DNA of 64,000 nt, from the NCBI GenBank assembly GCA_965221985.1, contig OZ244928.1, positions 1,178,001 to 1,242,000 of the forward strand, given 5' to 3'. Shown here one piece after another: positions 33,408 through 42,433 of this stretch. The notes beneath the pieces are model-generated. The model made no database searches, was not told where the DNA came from, and worked only from the letters and a program-made list of their open reading frames with translations. The stretch is from J054 sp965221985 (GTDB lineage: Bacteria > Pseudomonadota > Gammaproteobacteria > Steroidobacterales > GCA-2729495). The stretch's first letter is position 1, and each line of letters starts with the position of its first letter. The position numbers and the translations under genes were made by a program.

Positions 33408-33836
33408 CTATTGTTTCTGTTGTGCTGAATCCACAGGTGAAAAGACGGGCACTGTCACGTCATCCGAATAAGCGCGGAACTTCACTGAGACTTCCAATCC
33501 AATACTGACGGTGTCCGGGTCTGTGTTCACGATATTGGTCATCATTTTGGGGCCTTCCGCTAATCTCACAATGGCCACCACGTAAGGCAAATCTTCAGCG
33601 TAGGCCGGAGAAATGGCCATGCGCATGACAGTGAAACTTTCTACTTTGGCGAGGCCTGAGGCCTCAAGCCATTCGAGCTTACGGCTGCTGCATTGGCTGC
33701 ACACAAGCCGTGGATAAAATTGTTGATGCTTGCAATCAACGCAGTGCTGAAGCAATAGACGATGGTCTCGACAGCCTTGCCAAAACTCCGCGGTTTCGGG
33801 ATTCACCGGGGGCATGTTTCGAAGAACTTTACTCAC
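33408..33836 (-). CDS. Stand-alone DUF35 zinc-ribbon/OB-fold protein
   Basis: 142 residues. Zinc ribbon CVDCKHQQFYPRLVCSQC (about 31-50), then an OB-fold with GLAKVESFTVMRM. Such proteins bind a thiolase-like partner and shape a retro-aldolase or thiolase active site. The GTG start overlaps the stop of the thiolase-like gene (GTGA), so the pair is translationally coupled. In the mycobacterial igr locus the same domain is the C-terminal half of ChsH2 and partners Ltp2; here it is a gene of its own. Confidence 0.88.
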   Translation of the reverse strand: MSKVLRNMPPVNPETAEFWQGCRDHRLLLQHCVDCKHQQFYPRLVCSQCSSRKLEWLEASGLAKVESFTVMRMAISPAYAEDLPYVVAIVRLAEGPKMMTNIVNTDPDTVSIGLEVSVKFRAYSDDVTVPVFSPVDSAQQKQ

Positions 33837-35002
33837 AACGTGGCCTCTGTACCCAAAATCAAACTGGTGTGGCTCGACATGATGCCGCCTTGGGCATGAG
33901 TCAACACGAGTTCCGCGCCGTTAATTTGACTGGTGCTTTCGCCACGCAACTGTTTGACTGACTCGGTGAGAGCAAACATGGAGCCTGGGTTACCGGGGTG
34001 GCAATGAGATAACAGGCCGCCGTGAGTATTGGTGGGTAGACTGCCATCAGGACCAAGCTCACCTGCCAGCACGAAATCACCCGCTTCGCCTTTTTCGCAA
34101 AACCCCAGGTCTTCTAATTCAATCAGCAGTACGGGCGTGAAACAATCGTAGAGTTCGGCAACATCAATCTCCTTAGGCTGAACGCCGGCCATGGCGTAGG
34201 CTCGCCCGCCCGCTTGCGCCGCAGCCGAACTCGTTAAGCTCTGCGCTTGACTGATGTGTTCATGACTATGTCCTTCGCCAACACCCAAGACATAGGCTGG
34301 TGTATTCGGAAAATCTTGAGCGCGTTCGGCTGATGTCACGATGATGGCCGCGCCGCCATCTGAAACCACAGAACAGTCTAGTAGATGCAAGGGATCAGCG
34401 ATCATTCGTGAGGCCAATACATCGTCAATGCTAATCAAATCGCGTTTTTGGGCGGCTGGGTTTTTTGCCGCGTAGTTGCGGGCATTAACCGCCACGGCGG
34501 CCATCTGTTCTGCGGTGGTGCCGTACCGGTGCTGATGCGCCTGGGCGATTAATGCATAGAACGCCGGGATGCTGGGGCCATAGGGGCTTTCGAATTGTGG
34601 ATGGCCGGCTGAGGACATTAGGGCAAAGGCCTGTTCTTTGGATAAGCCTGTGCGCATGCTATCGGCAGTGGCAATGAGTACGGTTTCGCACAGGCCGGCG
34701 AGAATTGCGGTGGACGCATGATGAACCAATGAATAGGTCGTGCCGCCGCCCGCACCAACGCTTAAGCAGTAGCGAGGAAAGATCTGCAAATACTCGGCGA
34801 TCATCTCCGAGTGATACATATAGGGCTCGGCCATGGCATTGCAGGTAAGTAAGCCATCCACCTGGTCTTTGCTAATTCCCGCATCTGCCATTGCCTTGCA
34901 AGCCGCGTCTACACAAAGTTGTGTCGGGCTCATGTGAGGCACGGATCCGACTTGTGTGTCGGCAATTGCAACAATAGCGGTTTTACCGCGTAGTGAGTCC
35001 AT
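33833..35002 (-). CDS. Thiolase-like protein (Ltp2-type, SCP-x branch)
   Basis: 389 residues with the thiolase fold: GKTAIVAIADTQVG, VSDGGAAIIVTSAE and the late LSHCHPGNPGSMFALTE. The first catalytic cysteine position reads YCLSVGAGGGTTYS, with Ser-Val-Gly-Ala instead of the nucleophile, so it is unlikely to be a true thiolase. This is the pattern of Ltp2-like aldolases that cleave a side-chain hydroxyacyl-CoA with a DUF35 partner, encoded immediately downstream here. The role is by analogy. Confidence 0.83.
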   Translation of the reverse strand: MDSLRGKTAIVAIADTQVGSVPHMSPTQLCVDAACKAMADAGISKDQVDGLLTCNAMAEPYMYHSEMIAEYLQIFPRYCLSVGAGGGTTYSLVHHASTAILAGLCETVLIATADSMRTGLSKEQAFALMSSAGHPQFESPYGPSIPAFYALIAQAHQHRYGTTAEQMAAVAVNARNYAAKNPAAQKRDLISIDDVLASRMIADPLHLLDCSVVSDGGAAIIVTSAERAQDFPNTPAYVLGVGEGHSHEHISQAQSLTSSAAAQAGGRAYAMAGVQPKEIDVAELYDCFTPVLLIELEDLGFCEKGEAGDFVLAGELGPDGSLPTNTHGGLLSHCHPGNPGSMFALTESVKQLRGESTSQINGAELVLTHAQGGIMSSHTSLILGTEATL

Positions 35003-35013
35003 CAGTTCTTCAT

Positions 35014-35436
35014 TTATTCTTTTGAGAACTCAATGATTGCCTTGCCGGGCGCGATAATTTCATCGGCTTCGTTCATGACGAATAAGTCCACTGTGATTCG
35101 CGCCGAAGCCGGGTCAATTGAAGTTACCGTTCCACCGGCGGTCAGCGTTTCTCCGACATATGCAGCTCGGCGATTCGAGTACTCGACCGAAACCAACCGG
35201 CCCCCTTCGCCCATCCAATTCAGCACGGTTTGGATTAACCAATCGCCGATCAATGGTCCCGCAATTACCAGTCCGGGATAGCCTTCGGTATTTGTCGCAT
35301 AGGGATAGTCGAAATGAATTCGATGGGCGTTCCAAAGTGCGGCGTTGTACAAGAATAGCTGTACGTTGTCACAATGGTGAGTAACGCGGGGTAAGTCATC
35401 GCCATTCCTGACTTCGGTGATTCCTTGGATTGGCAT
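35014..35436 (-). CDS. MaoC-like hot-dog protein, hydratase subunit (ChsH1-like)
   Basis: 140 residues, one hot-dog domain. LWNAHRIHFDYPYAT and GYPGLVIAGPLIGDW are the substrate-binding features of HTD2/mesaconyl-type hydratases. It is only half of a double hot-dog hydratase, so it should pair with the next upstream product; the two genes overlap by two bases (TGATG). The pair would add water to an enoyl-CoA with a bulky acyl part, as ChsH1-ChsH2 does in sterol side-chain loss. Cytoplasmic. Confidence 0.84.
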   Translation of the reverse strand: MPIQGITEVRNGDDLPRVTHHCDNVQLFLYNAALWNAHRIHFDYPYATNTEGYPGLVIAGPLIGDWLIQTVLNWMGEGGRLVSVEYSNRRAAYVGETLTAGGTVTSIDPASARITVDLFVMNEADEIIAPGKAIIEFSKE

Positions 35437-35891
35437 CAGCGCATGATCCGTGTCGCAGTTTCAGTCAAGACCGGCGCGCCAGATTCGGTCGTGACCTGCA
35501 TCACCACGTCGTAGAAAATTAGTGGTCCACTCGACCCCTGCTTTGCGTAAATATTGCTGAGCGTTCGCTTGGCGACGACGACGTCTCCGGGAACCATATC
35601 TTGAAAGTAATCGACCTTAATACCGCCGGCCATGGCGCGCTTTAAGGGTAGTTCAGGCACCAGCGGGTCTATGAATACGCCATCGGGCGCTAGAGCGTTT
35701 AGCTCAACAACCTCCCAGAACAATGCGATGTAGTACAAGGGTGGGGCAACATCACCGTTTAAAAAGCGCGGTTGGCGCTGACTCGTCGCGATAGCGTACT
35801 TGCGAATATCGCGGCGGGTCACGACTTCGGTCTTGGCTGGCGATGTCCGGCCAATGTGGGCAAGCAATTCAGGGCTTAGCAGTTCGCTCAT
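35436..35891 (-). CDS. FAS1-type dehydratase-domain hot-dog protein (hydratase partner)
   Basis: About 151 residues of the second hot-dog domain type that usually stands in front of a MaoC domain: TRRDIRKYAIATSQRQPRF near the start and GGIKVDYFQDMVPGDV in the middle. By itself it lacks the full active site. The ATG at 35891 is preferred to a GTG at 35909. Together with the following gene it makes the two halves of a heteromeric hydratase, comparable to the N-terminal half of ChsH2, whose DUF35 half is encoded separately at 33408. Confidence 0.82.
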   Translation of the reverse strand: MSELLSPELLAHIGRTSPAKTEVVTRRDIRKYAIATSQRQPRFLNGDVAPPLYYIALFWEVVELNALAPDGVFIDPLVPELPLKRAMAGGIKVDYFQDMVPGDVVVAKRTLSNIYAKQGSSGPLIFYDVVMQVTTESGAPVLTETATRIMR

Positions 35892-35963
35892 TGCGGGCTT
35901 CAGTGTCACGGATTCAAGGCACAGAATCGCTAATCATTCGCGCCTGCGCAAGCAGCGGGAGGT

Positions 35964-36578
35964 TTAGAGGCCCGCAAGGCTTCTAATTTCGGTGCGAAAC
36001 AGCCGCAAAGCTTGGGGCAGACCCAGTCGTTCATCGAAGTAAGCTGCGGTTCGCAGGCCAATCAAGAGCGAGTAGGCGATTTCTGCGCAATCTCCGGCGC
36101 GGTCGCGGCTAGAGGTTTGGCTAAACAAGTCTTCTAGATAGGCTTTGCAGGCTCGATCCAAATGTGCTTTTTGTTCATGCAATTCTGCATCATGGACAGC
36201 AACGCCAAAACATTCGAGCATGAAGCCGATCTCGAATCGGGTGATGCCTTTGCCGGCGAAAAACAAATCGGCAAGCAGTTCTATTTGCCTGGCAGGCTGC
36301 TCGTCTGTAAATTCTTTTAGCCGCTCAAGAATACGCTCGGCGACAGAGCCGAAGTAGGCTCCGAGCATGGCGTCCTTGCCGTCAAAGTAATACAGTAGGT
36401 GGCTGGGCGACATATCAGCTTTACGCGCGACGTCGGCCAAGCTTGTTCGGGAATACCCTTGTTCAATGATGCAGTCGTGCAAGGCGGTCAAAATAGCGCG
36501 CCGACGACCTGCGCCGCGTTGATTTAAACGTCGGGGCGTTGGTAGGTAACCGGAGGCGTTGCTCACGACGTGACTCAC
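35964..36578 (-). CDS. TetR-family transcriptional regulator
   Basis: About 204 residues. Helix-turn-helix LADVARKADMSPSHLLYYFDGK after LTALHDCIIEQGYSRTS; C-terminal ligand domain not assignable. The GTG start at 36578 overlaps the stop of the SDR gene by one base; an ATG at 36659 would read far into the SDR gene and gives a non-family N-terminus. It lies inside a minus-strand catabolic operon and may control that operon or the facing IpdAB unit. Confidence 0.87.
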   Translation of the reverse strand: MSHVVSNASGYLPTPRRLNQRGAGRRRAILTALHDCIIEQGYSRTSLADVARKADMSPSHLLYYFDGKDAMLGAYFGSVAERILERLKEFTDEQPARQIELLADLFFAGKGITRFEIGFMLECFGVAVHDAELHEQKAHLDRACKAYLEDLFSQTSSRDRAGDCAEIAYSLLIGLRTAAYFDERLGLPQALRLFRTEIRSLAGL

Positions 36579-37330
36579 TACAACTTGCAGGATTCGCCAC
36601 CATCGATGACGAACACGCTGCCGGTTATAAAATCCGCCAGCGGCGAACTCAAATAACAAACCAAGGGGCCAATCTCGTCAATGTCACCCATGCGACGCGC
36701 CGGAATCTTGCCTAGCCGTCGTTTCAAGATGTCTGGTGAGTCCAGCACCGCACGTTGTGCGTCGGTCTCAAAAGCACCAGGCGCGATGGCGTTGACTTGA
36801 ATATTCAGTTTGGCCCATTCAGCCGCCAAAGCTTTGGTAAATTGCAATATCGCACCCTTGGACGACGAGTAAGCCACCAGACTGGCTTTGCCCAACAGGC
36901 CGGAGGTCGAGCCGATATTGATGATTTTACCGCCGCCGTTTTGGGCCATGTATTGCCCCGCGGCACGAGACAGCGCGGCCGGCGCCGCGACGTTGACCGT
37001 CATGACCCGATCCCATTCGGATTGATTTTGCTCTAAGAATTTCGCCGCCGGAGCGATGCCGGCATTGTTAACCACAACATCAATGCCGCCGAACCGTTCT
37101 ATAGCGATGTCGGGCAAGTTTGCCACTGCATTCAGATTGCAAAGATCACAAGTTGCGATGGCGATGCGCTCCGGTGCCCTGGCGGCGAGTTCGTGTAGCT
37201 CTTTTTCAGATCGAGCCACGGCCAATACGTTGGCATTTTGTTTAGCTAGGGCTAGCGACATGGCCCTGCCCAGGCCGCGACTAGCGCCCGTGACAATTAC
37301 CGAGCGGTTTTTCAGTTGTAAATCGATCAT
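36578..37330 (-). CDS. Short-chain dehydrogenase/reductase
   Basis: 250 residues. TGASRGLG (14-21), NNAG, catalytic Ser in GSTSGLLG with YSSSK, and the tail FITGSVFVIDGG. Start overlaps the stop of the acyl-CoA dehydrogenase gene (ATGA). In an operon of dehydrogenase, hydratase and aldolase genes a hydroxyacyl-CoA or ring-alcohol oxidation is likely. Confidence 0.88.
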   Translation of the reverse strand: MIDLQLKNRSVIVTGASRGLGRAMSLALAKQNANVLAVARSEKELHELAARAPERIAIATCDLCNLNAVANLPDIAIERFGGIDVVVNNAGIAPAAKFLEQNQSEWDRVMTVNVAAPAALSRAAGQYMAQNGGGKIINIGSTSGLLGKASLVAYSSSKGAILQFTKALAAEWAKLNIQVNAIAPGAFETDAQRAVLDSPDILKRRLGKIPARRMGDIDEIGPLVCYLSSPLADFITGSVFVIDGGESCKL

Positions 37331-38460
37331 GGAATCTGCTTCGTTAGTTCTTTGGCAATACCCAAGCGTAAAATTTCTGATGCGCCTTCGTAGATACGCA
37401 TGGGTCGTGCTTGACGATAGAGTCGCTCAATTTTCGAATCGCGAATCAAGCCAAAGCGACCCATCATTTGTACGCAGCGGTCGACGACACGAGAGGCCAT
37501 TTCTGTCGCGGCTAACTTGGCCATGGACGAGTTGTGCAGACTGGCAGCGGAATCTTGGCGCGCCATGAATGCGGCCCGGTAGGCCAGTAGGCGCGCCATT
37601 TCAATTTCTGTCCAGCTGTCTGCGAGCATTTGCGCAACGGGGCCGAGTTTGGCGAGGGGTCGCCCGAATTGTTCGCGACTGCGGGTATGTCGAACGGCTT
37701 CATCTAGAGCGGCCTGTGCCAGCCCCACGGCCGCGCCGGCGACGGAAACTCTGAAGATCCCTAAGGTAGCCATCACCAGATTCAGGCCCTGTCCGGCGGT
37801 GCCCAACCGGGCGTCCTCGGGCAATGCGACGTCGCGAAATTCGAGTTCTCCTAATACGTGCGGCGCCATTAGTACCGGCGTGGGTGTCACGCTTACTCCT
37901 TGCGCATCGGCCGGCACCAGCACCATGGTAAAGCCATCGTCTTCGCGGGCTAGCGTGACGTAGAAGGCCGCGGCACCGGCATTGGAGATAAAAGATTTTG
38001 AACCGCTGAGTCTTAATCCTCCGCCGGGCGCAGCCGCCAATTTTGTCGACAGCCCTTTTAGGTCGGAGCCGATATGCGGTTCGGTTAGGGCCAAGGCGGC
38101 AAGCTTTTCGGCCTTGGCCACTGCGGGTAGCCATTCGGCTTTTTGTTTTTCTGTTCCGCCCGCGGTAATTGCGAAACTGCCGATGCCTTGCAGGGCGAAT
38201 AGCGAATCCAAATGCGCCGACGTGCCCATCAGTGCTTCACGTACGACGCAGATAGCCAGCGGGTCCAATTGTTCCGACCGGCCGCCATGAGCAGCGGGGA
38301 CCATTAAATTGCTTAATTGGCTATTGCGCAGCGCGTCGAGAACTTTGGGATGAACTTCGCTATATTCATCTGCTTCGGCGGCAAAGGGCTCCACCGCGGC
38401 CGCCAAGGATTGCGCTTCGACTTGTATCGCTAGAAGTTCGGCGTCGAGTTCCCAGTTCAT
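37327..38460 (-). CDS. Acyl-CoA dehydrogenase
   Basis: 377 residues. Complete fold: LALTEPHIGSDLKGLST for FAD binding, RSREQFGRPLAKLGPVAQM, and the catalytic segment RIYEGASEILRLGIAK near the end with the expected Glu. It makes an enoyl-CoA from an acyl-CoA and passes electrons to ETF. It is the second gene of the minus-strand operon beginning at 39267 and is coupled to the SDR by a 4-bp overlap. Its product would feed the two-part hydratase encoded further down. Confidence 0.92.
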   Translation of the reverse strand: MNWELDAELLAIQVEAQSLAAAVEPFAAEADEYSEVHPKVLDALRNSQLSNLMVPAAHGGRSEQLDPLAICVVREALMGTSAHLDSLFALQGIGSFAITAGGTEKQKAEWLPAVAKAEKLAALALTEPHIGSDLKGLSTKLAAAPGGGLRLSGSKSFISNAGAAAFYVTLAREDDGFTMVLVPADAQGVSVTPTPVLMAPHVLGELEFRDVALPEDARLGTAGQGLNLVMATLGIFRVSVAGAAVGLAQAALDEAVRHTRSREQFGRPLAKLGPVAQMLADSWTEIEMARLLAYRAAFMARQDSAASLHNSSMAKLAATEMASRVVDRCVQMMGRFGLIRDSKIERLYRQARPMRIYEGASEILRLGIAKELTKQIP

Positions 38461-38490
38461 ATCACCCGGCCAGTCGCAGATGATGCCGCG

Positions 38491-39267
38491 TTAATCATTG
38501 CGCGGCGCGCGGCCTTCGAACTGCGGGCGCCGCTTCTCCATAAAGGCGCTTGCCCCTTCAATCATGTCTTTGGAGCCAATGGCCTGAACGAGCATGCCCA
38601 AGCCGCTTAGGTAGCTGTCACGTGCATGGTTCCACCAAAGATTTGAACTGACCTTGGCAATTTCGAGATATCGCGGACTCATGTACAGCAGCTCTTCAGC
38701 CCAGCGCGTGACTTCATCTTCTAGCTCGTCCTCCGCCACCACGGCGTTAATGAGCCCCATTTCGAGTGCTTTGTCCGCCTTGTAGCGGCGGCACATGAAA
38801 GCGATTTCCTTGCCGCGCTTTTCGCCGACACTCATGGTTAGGAAATTTGTTCCGCCCAAGACAGGCGCGCTGCCCACGCGAACACCCGTTTGTCCGAAGC
38901 TGGCGCGCTCAGATGCAATGGCCAAATCGCAGGCGACGACCAATTCATTGCCACCCCCGGCGGCCGCGCCATTAACGGCGGCGATTACTGGTCTTGGGCT
39001 CGTGCGGATCGCTTCATAAACCTTTAGCGAACCGTAGAACATGCTCCGCAATTCAGCCGGATCGGGGTCGCTTAGATTGGCGAGATATCCGCCGGCACAA
39101 AATGCGCGGCCGGTTCCGGTAAGCACAATCACGCCACTGCTTGCCGCCCCTTCCATGGCTGCAATCAATTCGCCCGCCATCGCAGCATCATAGGCATTCA
39201 TCCGTTCCGGCCGGTTCAAGCGAATCCAGCACACCTCACCGCGTTGTTCGATTTCTATATCTGCCAT
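38491..39267 (-). CDS. Crotonase family protein, BadI/MenB-like
   Basis: About 258 residues. Oxyanion-hole motifs FCAGGYLANLS and AAAGGGNELVVACD. The segment VGSAPVLGGTNFL and REIAFMCRRYKA-like GKEIAFMCRRYKADKA are marks of the MenB/BadI subgroup, where ring closure or hydrolytic ring opening of a beta-keto-cycloalkyl-CoA takes place. A ring-opening role like that of BadI or EchA20 is therefore likelier than hydration. The ATG at 39267 has GAGGT five bases before it. First gene of the minus-strand operon. Confidence 0.85.
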   Translation of the reverse strand: MADIEIEQRGEVCWIRLNRPERMNAYDAAMAGELIAAMEGAASSGVIVLTGTGRAFCAGGYLANLSDPDPAELRSMFYGSLKVYEAIRTSPRPVIAAVNGAAAGGGNELVVACDLAIASERASFGQTGVRVGSAPVLGGTNFLTMSVGEKRGKEIAFMCRRYKADKALEMGLINAVVAEDELEDEVTRWAEELLYMSPRYLEIAKVSSNLWWNHARDSYLSGLGMLVQAIGSKDMIEGASAFMEKRRPQFEGRAPRND

Positions 39268-39365
39268 GTTGACCTCATTGAGTGATGGCCCGTGGACCAG
39301 TGTATCGCCCAAAAATTGGCGCTAAAGCATACGTCGCAGGTAACTTTGACGCGCTGCAGTATGTC

Positions 39366-39408
39366 TTGACAATATACCCATTCTGTGAAAGGTTTGAACA
39401 AAGTTCAA
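39366..39408 (+). promoter_or_regulatory. Promoter/operator region before the TonB receptor
   Basis: A perfect -35-like TTGACA at 39366-39371 and a palindrome TTGAAC-AAA-GTTCAA at 39394-39408. No clear -10 box is found at the right distance. The palindrome lies 77 bp before the receptor start and may be an operator of one of the local TetR proteins. Confidence 0.4.
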
Positions 39409-39484
39409 GTTTCCTTTGTAGCGATGATTGGCCCGACGTCGGCCAATCACGCTGTTTTTCTAGTCAACGTGTGGGGTCACGGCG

Positions 39485-41719
39485 ATGAAAAAATCTTTAT
39501 CTGAGGTGCTACTGACAGGGGTCGCAATCAGTCTGTTAACAACCAGCTGGCCAGTCTTGGCGCAGGGCGCGTTGGAAGAAATCATGGTGACGGCGCGTAA
39601 GCGCGACGAAAATTTGCAGGATGTTGCGCTATCTGTCAGCGCGCTAAGTCAGAGTGAAATTGAGGCTAAATTTGCGACGGATTTGCGCGATCTCGTGGAT
39701 GTCTCTCCCAACGTGGTATTAGACGATACGAATCAAGGTCCAGGCGGTGTTGCGGCTGCCTATATTCGCGGAATCGGTGTTTCCGAAGTTGAAAAGAACT
39801 TTGATCCGGCGGTTGGTGTGGTGGTCGATGGGCTATTTTTGGGTAGCATGTCCGGCAGCATTACGCGGGCTATTGACCTTGAAAGCATGGAGGTTCTGCG
39901 CGGACCACAGGGCACACTATTCGGGCGTAACACGATTGGCGGTGTGATCAAGCTCGAACGTAGCAAGCCAACGATGAATTTGGGGGGTAGATTGCGCGCT
40001 GCCTATGGTGACTACGATACCTCGATGCTCGATGGTGTACTCAATTTGGGTAACGGAGAAAATTTCGGGGTTAAGCTTACGGGCAGTTACCGCAATCAAG
40101 ACGAAGGCTATTTTACAAACGCCAACACCGGTCGTAAGGATGGTCAGTCTGAGTACACCTCAGTCGGTGGCAACTTGCTATTTTTGCCGACTGACGGTTT
40201 GGAACTAGAGTGGACCAGCGTAATCGAGCGTACAGAGCAGGATGCCATCCCGCTCCTGAATGCAGGCCAGCCGGGTCAAGCGTTCTGTGACGTTTACGGG
40301 TGGTGCTCGCCGAACACATCGACCCCGGTCTCGGGCGACCGGTATGTGACCTTGCAGGAGTTTCAAAATTGGACCTGGCCATTTGCTACGCCGGCGCCCA
40401 ATTTTAATCACAATGGGCTGTCACCTCAGGACACAACTTTTGACGCCGATACGCACAAGCTGGATGTGCGCTGGGCCATTAACGATGCTTATAGTCTAGA
40501 TTTTATCGGTGGCTACTGGGAGACAGACGAAGATTTTATAATGGATTGGGACGGTGTTACTGATCTATTGTTCCACACGGATCGGCCTGCGGAATATGAA
40601 CAAACGACTGCAGAACTTCGTTTGACTTATGATGCCGGCGACAAACTTTCCTACACCGTCGGTGGTTACTACTGGGACTCCGAATACGAAATTCGACTCA
40701 TAAGCTGGATCAGCTTTTTCGTTCCCGGTTCGTTCTTTGCGGTACCGCAAACAACCAATCAAGATAGTGAATCTTTGGCTTTGTTCTTCGAGGGCGACTA
40801 CGAATTTAATGATCGCTGGACGCTGACTTTGGGTGCTCGTTGGACCGATGACGAAAAGACGTCCGTTCAGTCGGGCAACGTGAATACAACGGCGTCGGAA
40901 AGTTGGAGCGAGATCACGCCGAAAGTAGCCGTTAAATTCGCAATCAATGACGCATCCATGGTCTACGGCCTTTACTCTGCGGGTTACCGTGCGGGCGGGT
41001 TTAACGGCCGTGTCGATGGTGCTGAGACGGCTGTGACTCCCTATGATCCCGAGACCGTGGATAATTTTGAGATTGGTTATCGCTCGGAATGGTTTGATCG
41101 CCGGTTAATATTCAACGCGACGGCGTTCTATATGGACTATCAAGATAAGCAGGAAGAAATTCAGCAACCTTCGCTGACTAGCGGCACGGGACAAGTGACT
41201 CGGGTCGTTAATGCCTCAACGGCAGAAATTTCAGGACTTGAACTCGAAAGCACCTGGCTGGCGACGGACGGATTAACGCTGCGTGCCAACTTAGGTTTGC
41301 TTGATGCGGAATACGATGAGTTTTTAGTTAACACGGGCACGCAAGCTACTCCGGTTTTCACCGATTTCTCCAACCTTGAGATTCGACGTGCCCCCGAGAT
41401 TACCTTGGGCGTGTCGGGTGATTATGAGTGGGAGCTGGGTCCGGGCACCGCACTATTCCACGGCGGTCTGCGGTTCCTCGATGATCACGAGGTGGATTTT
41501 GCCAACAAACCTGAGTTGCACAATGACTCGCAGACCTTGATTGACGCCTCGTTCACTTACAACTATGAGCAGTGGTACGGCAGCATTTTTGGCCGCAACA
41601 TCAGCGATGAGGATGGCTACCAAATCGGCTTTGATGTCGCGGGCCTGTGGTCTTACGCCGCTCCTCGTGCTCCTCGGACCTGGGGTGTAGAAATCGGTTA
41701 TCGATTCGGCGAGGAGTGA
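39485..41719 (+). CDS. TonB-dependent outer-membrane receptor
   Basis: 744 residues. Signal peptide to about 26 (VLA), Ton box EEIMVTARKR at 31-40, plug with EVLRGPQGTLFGRNTIGG, barrel with YSAGYRAGGFNGR and IFGRNISDEDGY, ending WGVEIGYRFGEE. It precedes the plus-strand catabolic operon (next start 88 bases on) and may be its uptake channel; whether it shares the transcript is uncertain because a small 6-bp hairpin (41738-41760) lies between. Ligand unknown. Confidence 0.93.
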   Translation: MKKSLSEVLLTGVAISLLTTSWPVLAQGALEEIMVTARKRDENLQDVALSVSALSQSEIEAKFATDLRDLVDVSPNVVLDDTNQGPGGVAAAYIRGIGVSEVEKNFDPAVGVVVDGLFLGSMSGSITRAIDLESMEVLRGPQGTLFGRNTIGGVIKLERSKPTMNLGGRLRAAYGDYDTSMLDGVLNLGNGENFGVKLTGSYRNQDEGYFTNANTGRKDGQSEYTSVGGNLLFLPTDGLELEWTSVIERTEQDAIPLLNAGQPGQAFCDVYGWCSPNTSTPVSGDRYVTLQEFQNWTWPFATPAPNFNHNGLSPQDTTFDADTHKLDVRWAINDAYSLDFIGGYWETDEDFIMDWDGVTDLLFHTDRPAEYEQTTAELRLTYDAGDKLSYTVGGYYWDSEYEIRLISWISFFVPGSFFAVPQTTNQDSESLALFFEGDYEFNDRWTLTLGARWTDDEKTSVQSGNVNTTASESWSEITPKVAVKFAINDASMVYGLYSAGYRAGGFNGRVDGAETAVTPYDPETVDNFEIGYRSEWFDRRLIFNATAFYMDYQDKQEEIQQPSLTSGTGQVTRVVNASTAEISGLELESTWLATDGLTLRANLGLLDAEYDEFLVNTGTQATPVFTDFSNLEIRRAPEITLGVSGDYEWELGPGTALFHGGLRFLDDHEVDFANKPELHNDSQTLIDASFTYNYEQWYGSIFGRNISDEDGYQIGFDVAGLWSYAAPRAPRTWGVEIGYRFGEE

Positions 41720-41806
41720 TTTAGCGAGAAAGCGTCTTATCCATTCTTCTTTATTGGATAGGAAGCGTTGCTGAAAAATTAATAACTTTGATACGGAGAC
41801 ATAAGA

Positions 41807-42412
41807 ATGTCCGACGCACCAAAACCAAAATTTGATCCGGTAAAACTCGAACAGTTAAATGTTGCGACCGACTATCCGCTAGATAAGGAAGAGTTCGAGG
41901 TTTTGTATCGGCACAATTGCTATTGCGAGATGGCCCATGTGAACAGCAAGGGGTTCCCAATAGTCACGCCGATGTTCTATGTGATCATCGACGACGTGAT
42001 TCACATGAGCAGCATCCAAAAATATCGGCATAAGGTGCATCACTTAGAGAAGGATCCACGCATCTCCGTGAGCATTCATAACGACGGCTCGAATGTTCGC
42101 CATCAAAAGGCCATCTTGGTCATTGGTAAAGCAGAAGTCTCGAATGAAGAAGAATTAATGAAAAAGGTTCACTGGGACATTATCGATAAATACTTTTTTG
42201 AGCTAAAAACCGAAGAAGAAAGGCAAACCGCGTTCACCGCGGTGCACACGCCACTACGCGTAATTATTAAGGTGCAAGCAGAGAAAATTATCACCTGGGA
42301 TTTCGGAAAAATGCTCGAAGCTCACGATGATGGTGTGTGGTTTGGTGAGTCTAATTGGCAGCAAAACCCGCACGACATTAGGGCTTTGAATCTGAATCCA
42401 CCCGGTAGCTAA
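41807..42412 (+). CDS. Pyridoxamine-5'-phosphate-oxidase-like flavin split-barrel protein
   Basis: 201 residues of the FMN- or F420-type split-barrel fold: AHVNSKGFPIVTPMFYVI, HMSSIQKYRHKVHHLEKDPRISV and the late TPLRVIIKVQAEKIITWDF. Such proteins reduce or oxidise small substrates or bind heme or flavin; the exact reaction is unknown. A GGAG site precedes the ATG. It is the first gene of the operon with the ligase 22 bases downstream, so a redox step on the same substrate is likely. Confidence 0.82.
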   Translation: MSDAPKPKFDPVKLEQLNVATDYPLDKEEFEVLYRHNCYCEMAHVNSKGFPIVTPMFYVIIDDVIHMSSIQKYRHKVHHLEKDPRISVSIHNDGSNVRHQKAILVIGKAEVSNEEELMKKVHWDIIDKYFFELKTEEERQTAFTAVHTPLRVIIKVQAEKIITWDFGKMLEAHDDGVWFGESNWQQNPHDIRALNLNPPGS

Positions 42413-42433
42413 TTCTCGGCGGAGGATATAAAC

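Noticed and set aside
41738..41760. Hairpin TATCCA/TGGATA between receptor and split-barrel gene as a terminator
   Set aside because: Only 6 bp, A/T rich and with no T-run afterwards; too weak to call.
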